This document shows positions 11,901 to 24,304 of a stretch of 64,000 nt of DNA, piece after piece (within the stretch, counting starts at the first letter, position 1; each line of letters opens with the position of its first letter). The DNA is from Bretschneidera sinensis (taxonomy: Eukaryota; Streptophyta; Magnoliopsida; Brassicales; Akaniaceae): NCBI GenBank assembly GCA_023935145.1, contig CM043697.1:48837001-48901000 (forward strand). Reading direction: 5' to 3'. The notes beneath the pieces are model-generated. The model was not told the DNA's origin. It worked only from the letters and a program-made list of their open reading frames with translations, and searched no databases. A program made the translations under genes and the position numbers.

Positions 11901-12176
11901 AAAACAAGCTAACAAAGGTTGTCGACAGCTGATTTTTCAACTCGGAGATTAAGTTTGGTTACACATGAGGAAAGAAAGATTTTCAGCACAAAGGCGTTCA
12001 AAGTTACTTCCTAGAGGAGATGGGCATTTTCAAATCCTTTAGCGCATCAATGACAATGCATACAAATTGGATTTGCCAGGTGAGTAGAATGTTAGTGCCA
12101 CTTTCAATGTTTTTGATTTAAGCCCTTTTGATGTAGGTGATGATTTGTGGACAAATCCTTTTCAAGAGGAGGGGAA
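8944..12176 (+). pseudogene. Pol of element C: protease, reverse transcriptase, RNase H, integrase, broken
   Basis: Domains in order. Protease around 8995 (VIIDGGSCANV, in place of the usual D-S/T-G). Reverse transcriptase 9540-10350 ([15 protein letters not shown] and catalytic YFDD near 10120). RNase H 10394-10900 ([13 protein letters not shown]). Integrase zinc finger near 11120-11240 and core 11311-11886, with its three catalytic residues in place (D of MDFV, D of SDRD, E of GQTE). The C-terminal part continues to the LTR. Lesions include TGA near 9830 and 9943, TAA near 10349, TGA near 10695 (Arg usual), a frameshift near 11220-11260, TAA 11884, TAA near 11950, and TAGs near 12040 and 12086. 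Old and inactive. Confidence 0.9.
12164..12176 (+). other. Polypurine tract of element C
   Basis: AAGAGGAGGGGAA directly before the 3' LTR start TGATAAGGAC at 12177. The pol reading frame passes straight through it. Confidence 0.9.
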
Positions 12177-12234
12177 TGATAAGGACACGACTAACAAATG
12201 GGAGGTGGATCCTATTCAAGTTCCAATTGGTCCA
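12177..12234 (+). repeat. 3' LTR of element C, first 58 bp
   Basis: Matches the first bases of the 5' LTR and breaks at GTCCA (12230-12234), where D is inserted. The remainder resumes at 23510. Confidence 0.9.
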
Positions 12235-14117
12235 TGATAGACTGTTTATTTCGGTGATCAACAAACCCTGCAGAAAATTATAGTAAAGTGATTGGTAGGG
12301 TATCGTTATTGGCCGGGGATTGCGGGTACTCTATACTAAAGAGTCATAAAAATAATAAAAAATGATTTGGTTGGTTTAATTAGCAGTTTATAAACAAATA
12401 TAAATCTACATCTATTAACATTACACAATATTAGGGGGGTTTTCATGATCTGATTTTTTCTTTTACTAATTTTACTAAGGAAATTAAAGAACAATTATTT
12501 ACAATTGATCATTTTCTCTCACAATTCAGAAAATAAAGTTTGTTAAATGACTAATCAAATTGTTTCAATGTAGACAATGAATTCGTGCCTCAATTACATA
12601 TCCGAATTGAATCAAAATGCAAGCCTAAAAAGATAATGCACTTTATAAATTCCTTCTTAGATAATCACTAAGCTTAAGAAAAGTCCATCAGCTAGTTATT
12701 TTGTTTAAGCAATCAAGTTAATACTCAGCGCATCCTTACAATTACTTAAACAAATCATTAAGATCTAAAGGAATTATGATTCAATAACATGTTCCTTATT
12801 CCTATGAAAAAGTCCATGGATAAAGAACATGCAATTTCCAGAACATTTGCTATTGTTCATAGCTTTTACCACTTTAAATCGTACTCCAGATCAATTAGGT
12901 GATCGAAAGTGCGATTATGGATTCAATGATTTGCCATATCAAAGTTTTCAATATAATAGAACTGAAAATTCAACATATGTAATGAATTCATATGTCTACA
13001 TATCACGAACAATTCAAAAACATTAAAGAATAAATATGAAAATTAACCAACTCATTGAATTAATAATAATCTCTAACATAAGAATTTAAGGCTGAAACAA
13101 TTAAAAAGAATAGCTGTAAGGGGTACACTTCTTGAACACACACTCAAGGAAGCTTGAGATGTTAATGGTGATGAACCTCACGGCTATGATGATAGATGAA
13201 GGAGAACACATTTTGGAAAAGTCCTAATGTGCTCACAATTGGAGATGGAATGGTGGAGTGTTTCAGCCTTTTGCTTCTTGAATTTTGAGTAGAGATGGTT
13301 CCAAGAGAAAAGATGATCTCTTTCAGCTAACAAACACCCTATTTATAGAGCTTAGAACAACCCTCTAAGCTTAGGAAAAGCAAGAAAACAATGCTAAAAA
13401 CAAGCCATGAAACATGCAAGGAAACAATCCCTAAAACATGCAAGGAATCAAGGAATGGCCAAAAGTAAGAAAGAGGAATACAATCTCGAAATTTCAGGAG
13501 GACCCAACTGGCAGAATTCAAACGGTCATATCTTCTTCCACACATCTCCAAATGAGCTGAAACTTGTTGGACTGGAAAGATGACGTCTTGAACTTAAATT
13601 TGGACCGAAGAAAGTCTCAAAAATGATATTATTTGGGCCTATTATGATGGGCCAAAACCCAGTAGACTGTTGCATCCGAATCTTCCTCCACTTTGGGCTT
13701 GGACCTTGCACCTTGCTTAGTTGACAAGAGATTATGTGATTTTTGTTGGGCAAGCCCATGTTAGGTTGGACATACCCATGTCACTAATGGACTCCAATAT
13801 TCTCTTGTGTTTTGACACATCATCCAAATAATTCCAAGGTGGTAATTCCCTACAAAGAAATCAGAAAATAATAGATAAGGAAAGTTTCCATAATTAGAAA
13901 AGTTTCTTAGAATAATAAGACTATTTTCTCAATCCACTTAAATTTCCTAAAGTAACTAAGAAAACTCATTTTAGCACCTTATTTTACCATTCCCACGTTC
14001 ACAAGCTTTCTAAATACTAAGAAAAGAAACTAAGCTCAAAATAACAAAGTTAAGAGAATTACAAAGCCAAATAGGGTAGGAAAGGCATTAAAAACGTAAC
14101 ACAAAGTGTTCCTATCA
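12235..14117 (-). repeat. 3' LTR of element D (1883 bp)
   Basis: Bounded by TGATAG and CTATCA. A TATA-like box lies on the minus strand at 13340-13347 (TATAAATA). The ORFs inside (12829-13026, 13339-13551, 13526-13759) recur in the other LTR without conserved protein motifs and are not credited. Confidence 0.9.
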
Positions 14118-14132
14118 AATTCCCCCACACTT
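14118..14132 (-). other. Polypurine tract of element D
   Basis: The minus strand reads AAGTGTGGGGGAATT immediately before the LTR. Typical of Athila-like elements, and it marks the left LTR as 3'. Confidence 0.9.
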
Positions 14133-15803
14133 AGCTTTGGCTAGTCCCTTAGCAAAACAAAACAGTATGTAACCTAGTAGAATCTCAAGAGAAACAGCAT
14201 AAACTAAATGACACCACAATGACATAACACAAATTAAATGACTCTAATCCTTCCAACTTACGTCTCAAAGATCCCTTAGGCAATATGGCATAATAAAGTA
14301 CGGAGAGCACAAGTTTACCTCAAATAAACAAGCCACAAAGTTATTAAGATTACATAACATTCGTACTTTGAGTGTGTGTGTGAATAATCAGCCAAGAGTA
14401 AGTGTAATATGCCACCCTTGAGTTAATGCACAAATAGTATCAAATTTTACTTCTCATAATGCATCACTCTGGTTTTCACTCATTTAAATGTGGTGCTAGC
14501 TATACTAATCACTCAATCACTTGTGAAAACAGTTTAAACCATAGGCTTGCTTGTGCACCCACTCTCCACATCAAAAACATAGCATCAAAGGATCAGGAGG
14601 TCTTTGAAAGGGTTGTAATGGGGCTAAGGGGTCAAGGTTTCATAAGAAAGAAGAGAAAGGATGTCACAAAATTTCCTTAGAACTAGAAAGCATTCAATAA
14701 CGTTATAAATAGATCATCATTATTAAGTACCACATTTCCATCACAATAGGATAGATTTAATCACTTTGGCTTTCAACTTGCTTTAAAGACTCATAATACT
14801 CCCAATTCTTCAGAACTTGTATTCTTTGAATCATAACAGTTTTTTTTTCCTACTACCTCTTTTATCATTTTTTTTCTTCGAAACAACCACCTTAGAACCA
14901 CTTGAAATTCCCCCACACTTATGCTTTTCCACCATCTCCACGTTACAAATCAACATAAACAAGATCCAAGCTCCCTAGTTCCAAGGAAAAAGGGTAGGTA
15001 AAGTGTTTAAGTTCGTAAGGGTAAATGAATGTGGGTTAATGAAGAGAATAAGCTAATTCAGGCTCAAAATTCTATCTAGGGGTCAAATCATGATCAGGAT
15101 AAAGGCTATTTAGTCATGGTGGTAAAATCCTAATTTTCCTCCGTCTTCTCCAAATTTGAACATGTACGATCGTCTCAAGTGGTTTAAAAGCAAGTTCTAA
15201 AAAACATTATATTCACAAGATGCACTCAGAAGAGAATTTGAATTGATATGCATAATGAATCAATTATAAGGCTCGAAAAACTCACAAATATTGTGGGATT
15301 ATGCAAGTATCATTCAATATGTCTCCATGCTTCACTCTAAGGCAACAGATTACTCAAATCAAGGCTAATGTGCATCAAAATTTCCAAGTATGACTACAAT
15401 ATAAGCAAATTAACTCCATTTCTTGTTTTATCTTTAAAAGTATGCTCAAACTCTTTAAAAACCATTAAGAATCAGTTTCATCATTGAGTTGGAAGGGGTC
15501 CTAAAACCTAAAAAGCTATGATATGACTCAAAAAGATGTAAATCCCTCTTCCACACTTAAATCCTACATTGTCCTCAATGTATATCAGAATAAGCATGTA
15601 ATATAGAATATAAACATGGGTAAGGTATTTACGAAAATCACACAAAACAAATAACATATAAAGATCAACCAACGTAAATAGAAGAGAGAAAAAGAATGCA
15701 AATCTGTGTTAATGACTCATCCACAGCTTCGGTTGAATTGGGTTGCCTTCCAAGCAGCGCTTTAATGTTTACAGTCTTTCAGCCTAGACTTTGTACCTCA
15801 TTT
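14133..15803 (-). other. 3' non-coding region of element D
   Basis: About 1.7 kb between the end of pol and the polypurine tract. AT-rich with no credible gene and no ORF2. Similar long non-coding stretches follow pol in E and F. Confidence 0.65.
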
Positions 15804-18800
15804 TTAGTCCTTTGTGAGTGGCACCTCTAGGAGGGGTACATCCTCCACAGTGTGCTCCTCAAAAGCCTCATAGTAAGGTTTCAAGAGATGACCATTCACC
15901 TAGAATTCATTTCCAGTTTTGTCACTTTTTATCTGCATAGCACCATGAGGAAAAATATTAGTGACAATGAATGGACCAACCCATCTAGAACGTAACTTAC
16001 TAGGAAAAAGTTTAAGTCTAGAATGGAAGAGAAGAACTTTTTGGCCCACAACAAAGGCCTTGCCACGGATCATCTTATCATGAAAAGCTATAGTTTTCTC
16101 CTTGTAGATCCATGCACTATCATATGCCTCATTTCTGATTTCCTCAAGTTCATTCAGTTGGAGTTTTCTATGTAAACCAGCCTCATCAATGTCCATATTG
16201 AAAGACTTAACAGCCCACCATGCCCTATGCTCAAGCTCAACTGGTAAGTGACACGCCTTACCATAGATAAGTCTGAATGGAGACATCCCAATTGGCGTCT
16301 TGTAAGCTGTCCTATAAGCCCAAAGTGCATCATCAAGTCTTTTGCTCCAATCCTTGTGTGTAGGCCCCACAGTCTTCTCCAAAATCCCCTTAATCTCACA
16401 ATTTGAGACCTCTGCTTGTCTACTCGTCTGAGGATGATAATGTGTTGCCACCTTATGAGTCACTTTGTACTTCTTGAGCAGGGCCTCAATCGTAAGGTTG
16501 CAGAAGTGTAATCCACCATCACTAATAATCACACGAGCCATTCTAAACCTAGCAAATATGTTAGATCTCAAGAAATCTGCAACAACTTTAGAGTCATTAG
16601 TTCTGGTGGCTTTAGCCTCCACCCACTTAGACACATAATCAACAGCCAAAAGAATGTAAAGAAACCCGTTAGATGAAGGAAACGGCCCCATGAAATCAAT
16701 GCCCCAAACATCGAAAATCTAAACAGTTATAATATGGGCCATGGGTATCTGATCCCTAGAGCCTAAGTTACCTGTCCTCTGGCACCTGTCACAAGTCATG
16801 CAATACAAGTATGCATCCTTAAAAATAGAAGGCTAGAAAAAACCATAATCTAATACCTTGCAGGCTGTCCTACGTGCACCAAAGTGTCCACCATAAGACT
16901 CAGAATGACAAAAGGCAAGTATCAATTTATGCTCAGATTCAGGGACACACCTCCTAATGATTTGATCACTACAATGCTTCCACAAATAAGGTTCATCCTA
17001 TATGTAATGCCTAGTCATATGCTTAAGTTTTTCTTTATTAGAACGAGGTAAAGTGTCAGGAAATTGCTTAGTAACTATATAATTCAAAATATCAGCATAC
17101 CAAGGCTCACTTACCTCATTCCCAAAGAGCTGCTCATCTGGGAATGATTCTTGCAAGGGTAGGACGTCCTCCTCATGAACAAGTTTGCTCAAATGGTCAA
17201 CTACCAAGTTTTCACTCCCCTTCTTATCCTTGATCTCCAAATCAAATTCTTGAAGCAAAAGCACCCCTCTAATCAGTCTTGGTTTGGCCTCTTTCTTTGT
17301 CATCAGATACTTCAAAGCTGCATGATCAGTATAAACAACAACTTTAGTTTGAAATAAATAAGAGCGAAATTTATCTAAGGCAAAAATGATAGCAATGAGC
17401 TCTTTTTCAGTTGTGGAATAGTTCAGTTGAGCATCATTGAGTGTCTTAGAGGCATAGTAGATGGTGTAGGGCTTCTTGTCCATTCTTTGTCCCAAAACAG
17501 CCCCAACGGCGTAATCTGAGGCGTCACACATAAATTCAAAAGGTAAAGACCAATTAGGTGGAGACATGATGGGAGCAGTAGTCAATAACTCCTTCAGCTT
17601 CTCAAAAGCTTTCTTGCACTCCTCATCAAACTCAAAGAGAGTGTCCTTTTGGAGCAAAGGACACAAGGGCCTTGATACCTTAGAGAAATCCTTGATAAAC
17701 CGCTTGTAAAATCCTGCATGACCAAGAAATGAACGAACCTCTCTCACACAAGTTGGAGAGGGTAAGTAACGCATAAGATCTACCTTAGATTTATCAACCT
17801 CAATCCCCCTAGCAGATATGATATGTCCTAAAACAATCCCTTGAGTCACCATGAAGTGACATTTTTCCCAATTTAGAACCAAGTTAGTTTCAACACAATG
17901 TTTCAGAATAAGTTCCAAATTTCCTAAGCATGCATCAAAATCTCTACCAAAGACACTAAAATCATCCATAAAGACCTCAATGATATTCTCGATGTATTCA
18001 GAGAAAATGGAGAGCATGCAACGTTGAAACGTACCTGGTGCATTGCACAATCCGAATGGCATACGTCTGTAAGCATAAGTGCCAAAAGGGCAAGTGAAGG
18101 TGGTCTTCTCTTGGTCATCTTGCACTATACAGATCTGGTTGTACCCACTATATCCATCCAAAAAATAATAAAAAGGATAACCAGCTAACCTCTCGAGCAT
18201 CTAATCGATGAAGGGCAGAGGGAAATGGTCCTTCCTTGTTGAAGCATTGAGCTTCCTATAGTCTATGCAAACTCGATAACCAGTTACCACTCTTTGAGGT
18301 ACAAGTTCATTCTCCTCATTCTTTACCACAGTAACTCCTGACTTCTTTGGCACAACTTGAATAGGAGACACCCACTTGCTATCTGAAATATGGTAAATAA
18401 CGCCATAATCAAGTAACTTAATTACCTCATCTTGGACAACCTTCATCATAGGTGGATGTAGGCGTCTCTGGGGATCTCTGGTGGGTTTGGCACTATCCTC
18501 CAACAGGATCCTATAGATGCACATGGTTGGGCTAATTCCCTTGATATCTACCAAAGTCCAACCAATAGTGGTCTTGTACTTCTTCAGAACGTCCACAAGC
18601 TTCTTTTCTTGGTCCTCCTCCAACTTCGAGGATATAATAACAGGCAACGTCTCCTTGTCCCCCAAAAAGACATACTTCAAGTGATCTGGCAAAACCTTAA
18701 GCTCAAGTGTAGGGGCCTGTATCACTGAAGGTAACATTTTGTTAGTGGAAATAGGAAAGGACAAAGGAGGAATAGACCTTGGTAATATAGGTCGGGCCTC

Positions 18801-19547
18801 AAGGGAGGCTACGGTTTTGATCACAATGGGTTCTTCAGCCTTCTCTAACTCAGCCCTAGAAATGGATTCTCCATTCTCAGTATAACCAACTCCTTGAGAG
18901 AGTGTTACTTTCAACTCATCCTCTTCCATTGCTTCCAAAAATCTCTGCGCAAGTGAGCCAATATCATCAATAGAAAAACAGGGTTTAATGTCAGTCAATG
19001 GATACCTCATGGCTTCAAAGATGTTGAAGCGTATAACTTCATTATCAAATTCCATGGTTAGAGTTCCCTCACAAACATCGATCTTTGTTCTTGCAGTCCT
19101 CATGAATGGGCACCCTAAAAGCAACGGGGTAGAATTTAGGGGTGAATCTTCCATATGAATGACATAGAAGTCTGCAGGAAAAATGAGTTGATTCACTTGC
19201 ATAAGAACATCTTCAACGTATCCTTTAGGATACTTATTAGATCGATCAGCCAATTGGATAACAACATTATCACTTTTAAGTGCACCTAGATCTAAAGAAG
19301 CATAAAGACTATAAGGCATCACATTAATTGAAGCTCCTAAGTCTAGCATGACATTATCAAATTTGTTGGTACCAATAACACAAGGAACAGAAAAACTCCC
19401 TAGATCCTTAAGCTTTGGTGGCAATTTCCTTTGGATGATAGCAGAGACTGTCTCATTCAACTTCACCACCTCCTTCTCACGAGTCTGCTCCTTGTAGTGC
19501 AAAGCTCCTTCAGAAACTTGGCATTTCTTGGCACTTGCTTCAAGCAC
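15804..19547 (-). pseudogene. Pol of element D: protease, reverse transcriptase, RNase H, integrase, broken
   Basis: One frame from about 19470 to the natural stop near 15804. Aspartic protease: LDLGASINVMPYSLY near 19330. Reverse transcriptase: catalytic FMDD near 17965 with [15 protein letters not shown] upstream. RNase [15 protein letters not shown] near 17525. Integrase: zinc-finger part 16700-16990, core from 16691 with all three acidic residues kept (IDFMG, ISDGG, RQAE). Five stops interrupt the frame: 18201 (Gln usual), 16998 and near 16833 (Trp usual), near 16720, and 15900 (Lys usual). The first segment starts mid-frame; a frameshift near 19470 separates it from gag. No chromodomain follows. 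Confidence 0.9.
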
Positions 19548-21388
19548 TCAATCAAAGGCACGTTGACTTGTACCTTCATAAAAATCTCCAAGATGGCCTG
19601 ATCAGATTCATCCTTCTTGGTTTTGGCAAACCTACTAGGAAAAGGTACACGAGCAAAAGGATTAGAATCAAAAGATTGTTTAGGGTTTTATTCATTACTT
19701 TGAGGTTTTAAAACATTCTCAAATGATGGAGGACCAATCACTTCCGCCATTGAAGTGGCGGGATCTTTCTGTATTTCTTTCTTGGTGCTCTCAACATCGT
19801 CTTCCTCATCGTGGGTCACTTTGGCTTTCTTCTGAGTTTTAGGAACATCCACAAGGGTTTTACTACTCCTTGTGGTAACAGCTTTAGCTTACTCGATAAT
19901 TGGGTTAGGAACAGTGTTGCTAGGCAATTTTCCACTCTCCGTTATCTTCCCCATGAAGTCCACCACTTGTCCCAATTGCTTCTTCAGCTCTGTAATATCC
20001 TTAGTGTGAGCTTGTTGACCTGTAACAAGAGTTTAAGTAGCAGTAGTTAAATTGTGTTGCCCTTGAGTAAGGGACTTTAAAATTTCATCATAATTAGAAG
20101 CAACAGAATTTGTAAGCACAATAGAATTAGGGACAAAGTTTTGAGGTACCTGAGGCCTCATAAACAAACCTGAAGGGCATGGAAACACTTTCCCTTGACC
20201 TTGAGGGTTCTGAACATTATCATTGTTGGCCCAACGAAAATTGGGGTGATCTCTAAGCCCAAGATTATATGTGTTAGAGAAAGGGTTGTACCTTTGTCCA
20301 CCTTGATTACCTTGAAACCCAACAGTGTTAAGAGACTCCCATCCTCCATTGTTAATCAACTGGGGACATTGGTCAGTTGGATGCCCTTGAGTACAGGACA
20401 CACCACAGATTTGAGCAACTTGTTGTGCTTGTGCTCCATTCACGTTCAGTACCTGAGACAGAAGAGTAGACATTTTATTAACTTTTTTCTCAAGAGCAAC
20501 GTTAGAAGATACCTCATTCACCCCACGAGTGGAGTTTAACACTCCCTCGTATTGTTGATAATTAAGAGCACGTTGGGCGAGCAACTCCTTAGCAACATCA
20601 GGTGTCTTATCGATAAAAGAACCTCCGACAGCAGTATCTGACAATTGACGTTCGAGGGGGAGAAGTCCCTCATAAAAGTAAGTGAGAAGATTCCCTTCTT
20701 TCATCCCATGTGAAAGACATGATGCAATTAAGCTCTTGAATCTCTTATAGTAGGCATAAAACGCCTCATCCTTCCTTTGCTCAATTCCAGTTATCTGCTT
20801 CCTCAAGACAGTAATCCTTGAGGTGGGGAAGTACTTAGTCAGAAACACAGTCATCAACTTCTCCCATGTGTTGATATAACCTGAGGGTAGATCAAACAAC
20901 CAAGTTTTTGCCTTATCTTCAAGTGAAAAAAGGAATGACTTCAGCTTCAGAACATTGAGATCCGCATTTTGTGGGCACATACTTGAACAAACAAACTAGA
21001 ACTCCTTGAGATATTTGTGAGGATCTTCGTTAGTGAGCCCATGGAATTTGGGCAAATGGTGCAAGAACCCACTCTTCAGTTCGAACTCAGCTATCTTGCC
21101 AACTGCTGGTTTTGGATAAGTAATACAAGTTGGTGCAGCTCCCCCATCAGTTGAAGAAGACATTTGCCTAATAGTTTCAGCCATTGGTACTTCATCTTCC
21201 TTACTTGCGTTTTCTAAGTCAAGTATGTCTTCTTCCTCGTCTGACAAGTGATGTGAAAAATTATCTGACTCCTCCGACTCTAGTTTCCCTACTTGGTGAG
21301 GTGGGGGTTGATTTGTAGAAAGTGCAACTTCTTTTAGCAAAGCCAAGCGTTTTCTAAGTTCTTGAGTCTTTCTACTGACTGCTGACAT
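19548..21388 (-). pseudogene. Gag of element D, broken
   Basis: Starts at ATG 21388 (MSAVSRKTQEL). The retrotransposon gag core is around 20700-20960 (KTWLFDLPSGYINTWEKL). A zinc-binding motif near 20400 reads CGVSCTQGHPTDQC, an Athila-style knuckle. An internal TAG at 20996 splits the N-terminal part; stops at 20033 and further TAA codons near 19890 and 19690 follow, then a frameshift near 19470 into pol. The particle protein could not be made whole. Confidence 0.85.
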
Positions 21389-21605
21389 TCATGGACCTAA
21401 ATAACAAAAGCAAAGGAATCAATATATAAGTTAAAGTTTGAAATACAAATAATAATGAGCTTCCCTTCATACAAATGTTACAAATGGTTTTAAGGAAGTC
21501 ACATGCTAAAATTGCAATCAAGTAAAACACAAGGTATATTATATGCAAATTTTACAGGTAAGCAGAATATTAACAAGTTAAATGACACTAAAATATAGAG
21601 ATTTT

Positions 21606-21621
21606 GCAATCCCAGGCAATT
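21606..21621 (-). other. Primer binding site of element D, apparently deleted in part
   Basis: The minus strand beyond the 5' LTR reads AATTGCCTGGGATTGC. In E and G the same place holds TGGCGCCGTTGCCGGGGA. The D sequence fits a loss of the first half of that site. If so, this copy could not prime its own reverse transcription. Interpretation is inference. Confidence 0.5.
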
Positions 21622-23504
21622 TGATAGACCGTTTATTTCGATTATCAACAAACCCTGTAGAAGATTGTAGTAAAGTGATTAGTAGGGTATCGTTATTGGC
21701 CGGGCATTGCGGGTACTCTATACTAAAGAGTCATAAAAATAATAAAAAAAATGATTTGGTTGGTTTAATTAGCAGTTTATAAACAAATATAAATCTACAT
21801 CTATTAACATTACACAATATTAGGGGGGTTTTCATGATCTGATTTTTCCTTTTACTAATTTTACTAAGGAAATTAAAGAAAAATTATATACAATTGATCA
21901 TTTTCTCTCACAATTCAGAAAATCAAGTTTGTTAAATGACTAATCAAATTGTTTCAATGTAGACAATGAATTCGTGCCTCAATCACATATCCGAATTGAA
22001 TCAAAGTGCAAGCCTAAAGAGATCATGCACTTTATAAATTCATTCTTAGATAATCACTAAGCTTAAGAAAAGTCCATCAGCTAGTTATTTTGTTTAAGCA
22101 ATCAAGTTAATACTCAGTGCATACTTACAATTACTTAAACAAATCATTAAGATCTAAAGGAATTATGATTCAATAACGTGTTCCTTATTCCTATGAAAAT
22201 GTCCATGGATAAAGAACATGCAATTTCCAGAACATTGGCTATTGTTCATAGCTTTTACCACTTTAAATCGTAATCCAGATCAATTAGGTGATCGAAAGTG
22301 CGATTATGGCTTCAATGATTTGCAATATCAAAGTTTTCAATATAACAGAACCGAAAATTCAACATATGCAATGAATTCATATGTCTATATATCACGAAAA
22401 ATTCGAAAACATTAAAGAATAAATATGAAAATTAACCAACTCATTGAATTAATAATAATCTCTAACATAAGAATCCAAGGCTGAAACAATTAAAAAGAAT
22501 AGTCGTAAGGGGTACACTTCTTGAACACACTCAAGGAAGCTTGAGATGTTAATGGTGATGAACCTCACGGCTATGATGATAGATGAAGGAGAACACATTT
22601 TGGAAAAGTCCTAATGTGCACACAATTGGAGATGGAATGGTGGAGTGTTTCAGCCTTTTGCTTCTTGAATTTTGAGTAGAGATGGTTCCAAGAGAAAAGA
22701 CGATCTCTTTCAGCTTACAAGCACCCTATATATAGAGCTTAGAACAACCCTCTAAGCTTAGGAAAAGCAAGAAAACAATGCTAAAAACAAGCCATGAAAC
22801 ATGCAAGGAAACAATCCCTAAAACATGCAAGGAATCAAGGAATGGCCAAAAGTAAGAAAGAGGAATACAATCCCGAAATTTCAGGAGGACCCAATCGACA
22901 GAATTCAAACGGTCATATCTTCTTCCACACATCTCCAAATGAGCTGAAACTTGTTCGACTGGAAAGATGATGTCTTGAACTTCAATTTGGACCTAAGAAA
23001 GTCTCAAAAATGATATTGTTTAGGCCTGTTATGATGGGCCAAAACCCAGTAAACTGTTGCATCCGAATCTTCCTCCTCTTTGGGCTTGGATCTTGCACCT
23101 TGCTTAGTTGACAAAAGATTATGTGATTTTTGTTGGGCAAGCTCACGTTAGGTTGGACATACCCATGTCACTAATGGACTCCAATATTCTCTTGTGTTTT
23201 GACACATCATCCAAATAATTTCAAGGTGGAAATTCCCTACAAAGAAATCAGAAAATAATAGATAAGGAAAGTTTCCATAATTAGAAAAGTTTCTTAGAAT
23301 GATAAGACTATTTTCTCAATCCACTTAGATTTCCTAAAGTAACTAGGAAAACTCATTTTAGTACCTTATTTTACCATTCCCATGTTCACAAGCTTTCTAA
23401 ATACTAAGAAAAGAAACTAAGCTCAAAATAACAAAGTTAAGAAAATTACAAAGCCAAATAGGGTAGAAAATGCATTAAAAACGTAACACAAAGTGTTCCT
23501 ATCA
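21622..23504 (-). repeat. 5' LTR of element D (1883 bp)
   Basis: Same ends and length as the 12235-14117 copy. A TATA-like run sits at 22728-22734 on the minus strand. It is followed on the right by the target duplication GTCCA and the resumed 3' LTR of C. Confidence 0.9.
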
Positions 23505-23509
23505 GTCCA

Positions 23510-24304
23510 GTTACAAGGGTTCGAGCTAAAAGGTTCAAGAAAACTCTCAATGGGCTTATTCAACACATTTAGAGTAAGAACCATCTTTGGGGGCCCAAGG
23601 ATGATGCTATATGTGATCCACAAGGATGGGTTCCATAGTTCAAACTTTGGAATAATCTTGCAAATCTTAGTTTCCCAAAATTGGAGACTTACTCGTTTTG
23701 GTTGGCTCATCAAGGAAAATGGCTGGCTATAAATTTTACTTATTACTTTTTTTTTAATTGTTTCCTTATTAATTTAATTGCTGAATTATAAAGATTGTAT
23801 GCCAAGTTAGGTACCTTCCTTATTTGGATTTTAGGTTACCAGAATTCTGTTTAGGTTTATTTCCTATTTCGTAGTTTCCTATTCCTACCAGAATTCTATT
23901 TAGGTTTATTTCATATTTCTTAGTTTTCTTTTTTCTAATTGGTTACGAATTCTCATGTATTTAAATAGCCATTGGCTTTTTGGAATAAAAAAATTCAGAT
24001 TTGATTCATACTTTTGGAGAGAAAATTCTCTTTAGTTCTTTTAGAACTTCTGAACTTATCGGAGTTTTCGTGGCGTTCATCTTCGACTTATCAATCAATC
24101 CTTCCATAATTGATTGTGGCGTCTTCATTATGCCAAGGTTCTTGCTTCAATATAAGCAACGGGTCACGGTCTCAGTCTTCATTATACCAAGGTTATTGCT
24201 TCAATATCAGCAACGGGTCGCGGTCTCACATAAATCTGTTTCTAGACGATCTTGGAAGTCTTCTTAATCCATCAAGTTCTTAGTTCTTGGCATGGATCAT
24301 ATCA
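23510..24304 (+). repeat. 3' LTR of element C, remainder
   Basis: Continues exactly where 12234 breaks off and ends GGATCATATCA. A 49-bp tandem duplication (23838-23886 and from 23887) accounts for its greater length than the 5' LTR. The pol frame, which enters this LTR, meets a TAG near 23570. Confidence 0.9.

Larger units (their letters stand above)
12235..23504 (-). mobile_element. Element D: Athila-type gypsy retrotransposon nested in the 3' LTR of C
   Basis: Two LTRs of equal length (1883 bp) bound gag and pol on the minus strand. The target duplication GTCCA is perfect (12230-12234 and 23505-23509). Athila lineage is inferred from the gag type (FELKSGFLHHLPKFHG), the integrase type, the tract AAGTGTGGGGGAATT before the 3' LTR, and the absence of a chromodomain. 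The two LTRs differ at several positions in their first 100 bp, so the insertion is not recent. Confidence 0.9.
6421..24304 (+). mobile_element. Element C: chromovirus-type gypsy retrotransposon, possibly CRM clade, with element D nested in its 3' LTR
   Basis: Complete structure on the plus strand: 5' LTR 6421-7225, tRNA-Met primer site, gag-pol 7696-12176, polypurine tract, and a 3' LTR starting at 12177 that is interrupted by D at 12235 and resumes at 23510, ending at 24304. The flanks are GTTTG before and ATTTG after, a probable 5-bp target duplication with one mismatch. It inserted into B between pol and ORF2. The pol frame runs across the polypurine tract into the 3' LTR, as reported for the CRM clade of centromeric chromoviruses. 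The clade call is inference from that and from gag similarity. Confidence 0.75.

Noticed and set aside
12829..13026. A 65-residue ORF conserved between the two LTRs of D (also 22218-22415)
   Set aside because: Conservation is explained by LTR duplication at insertion; no protein motif.
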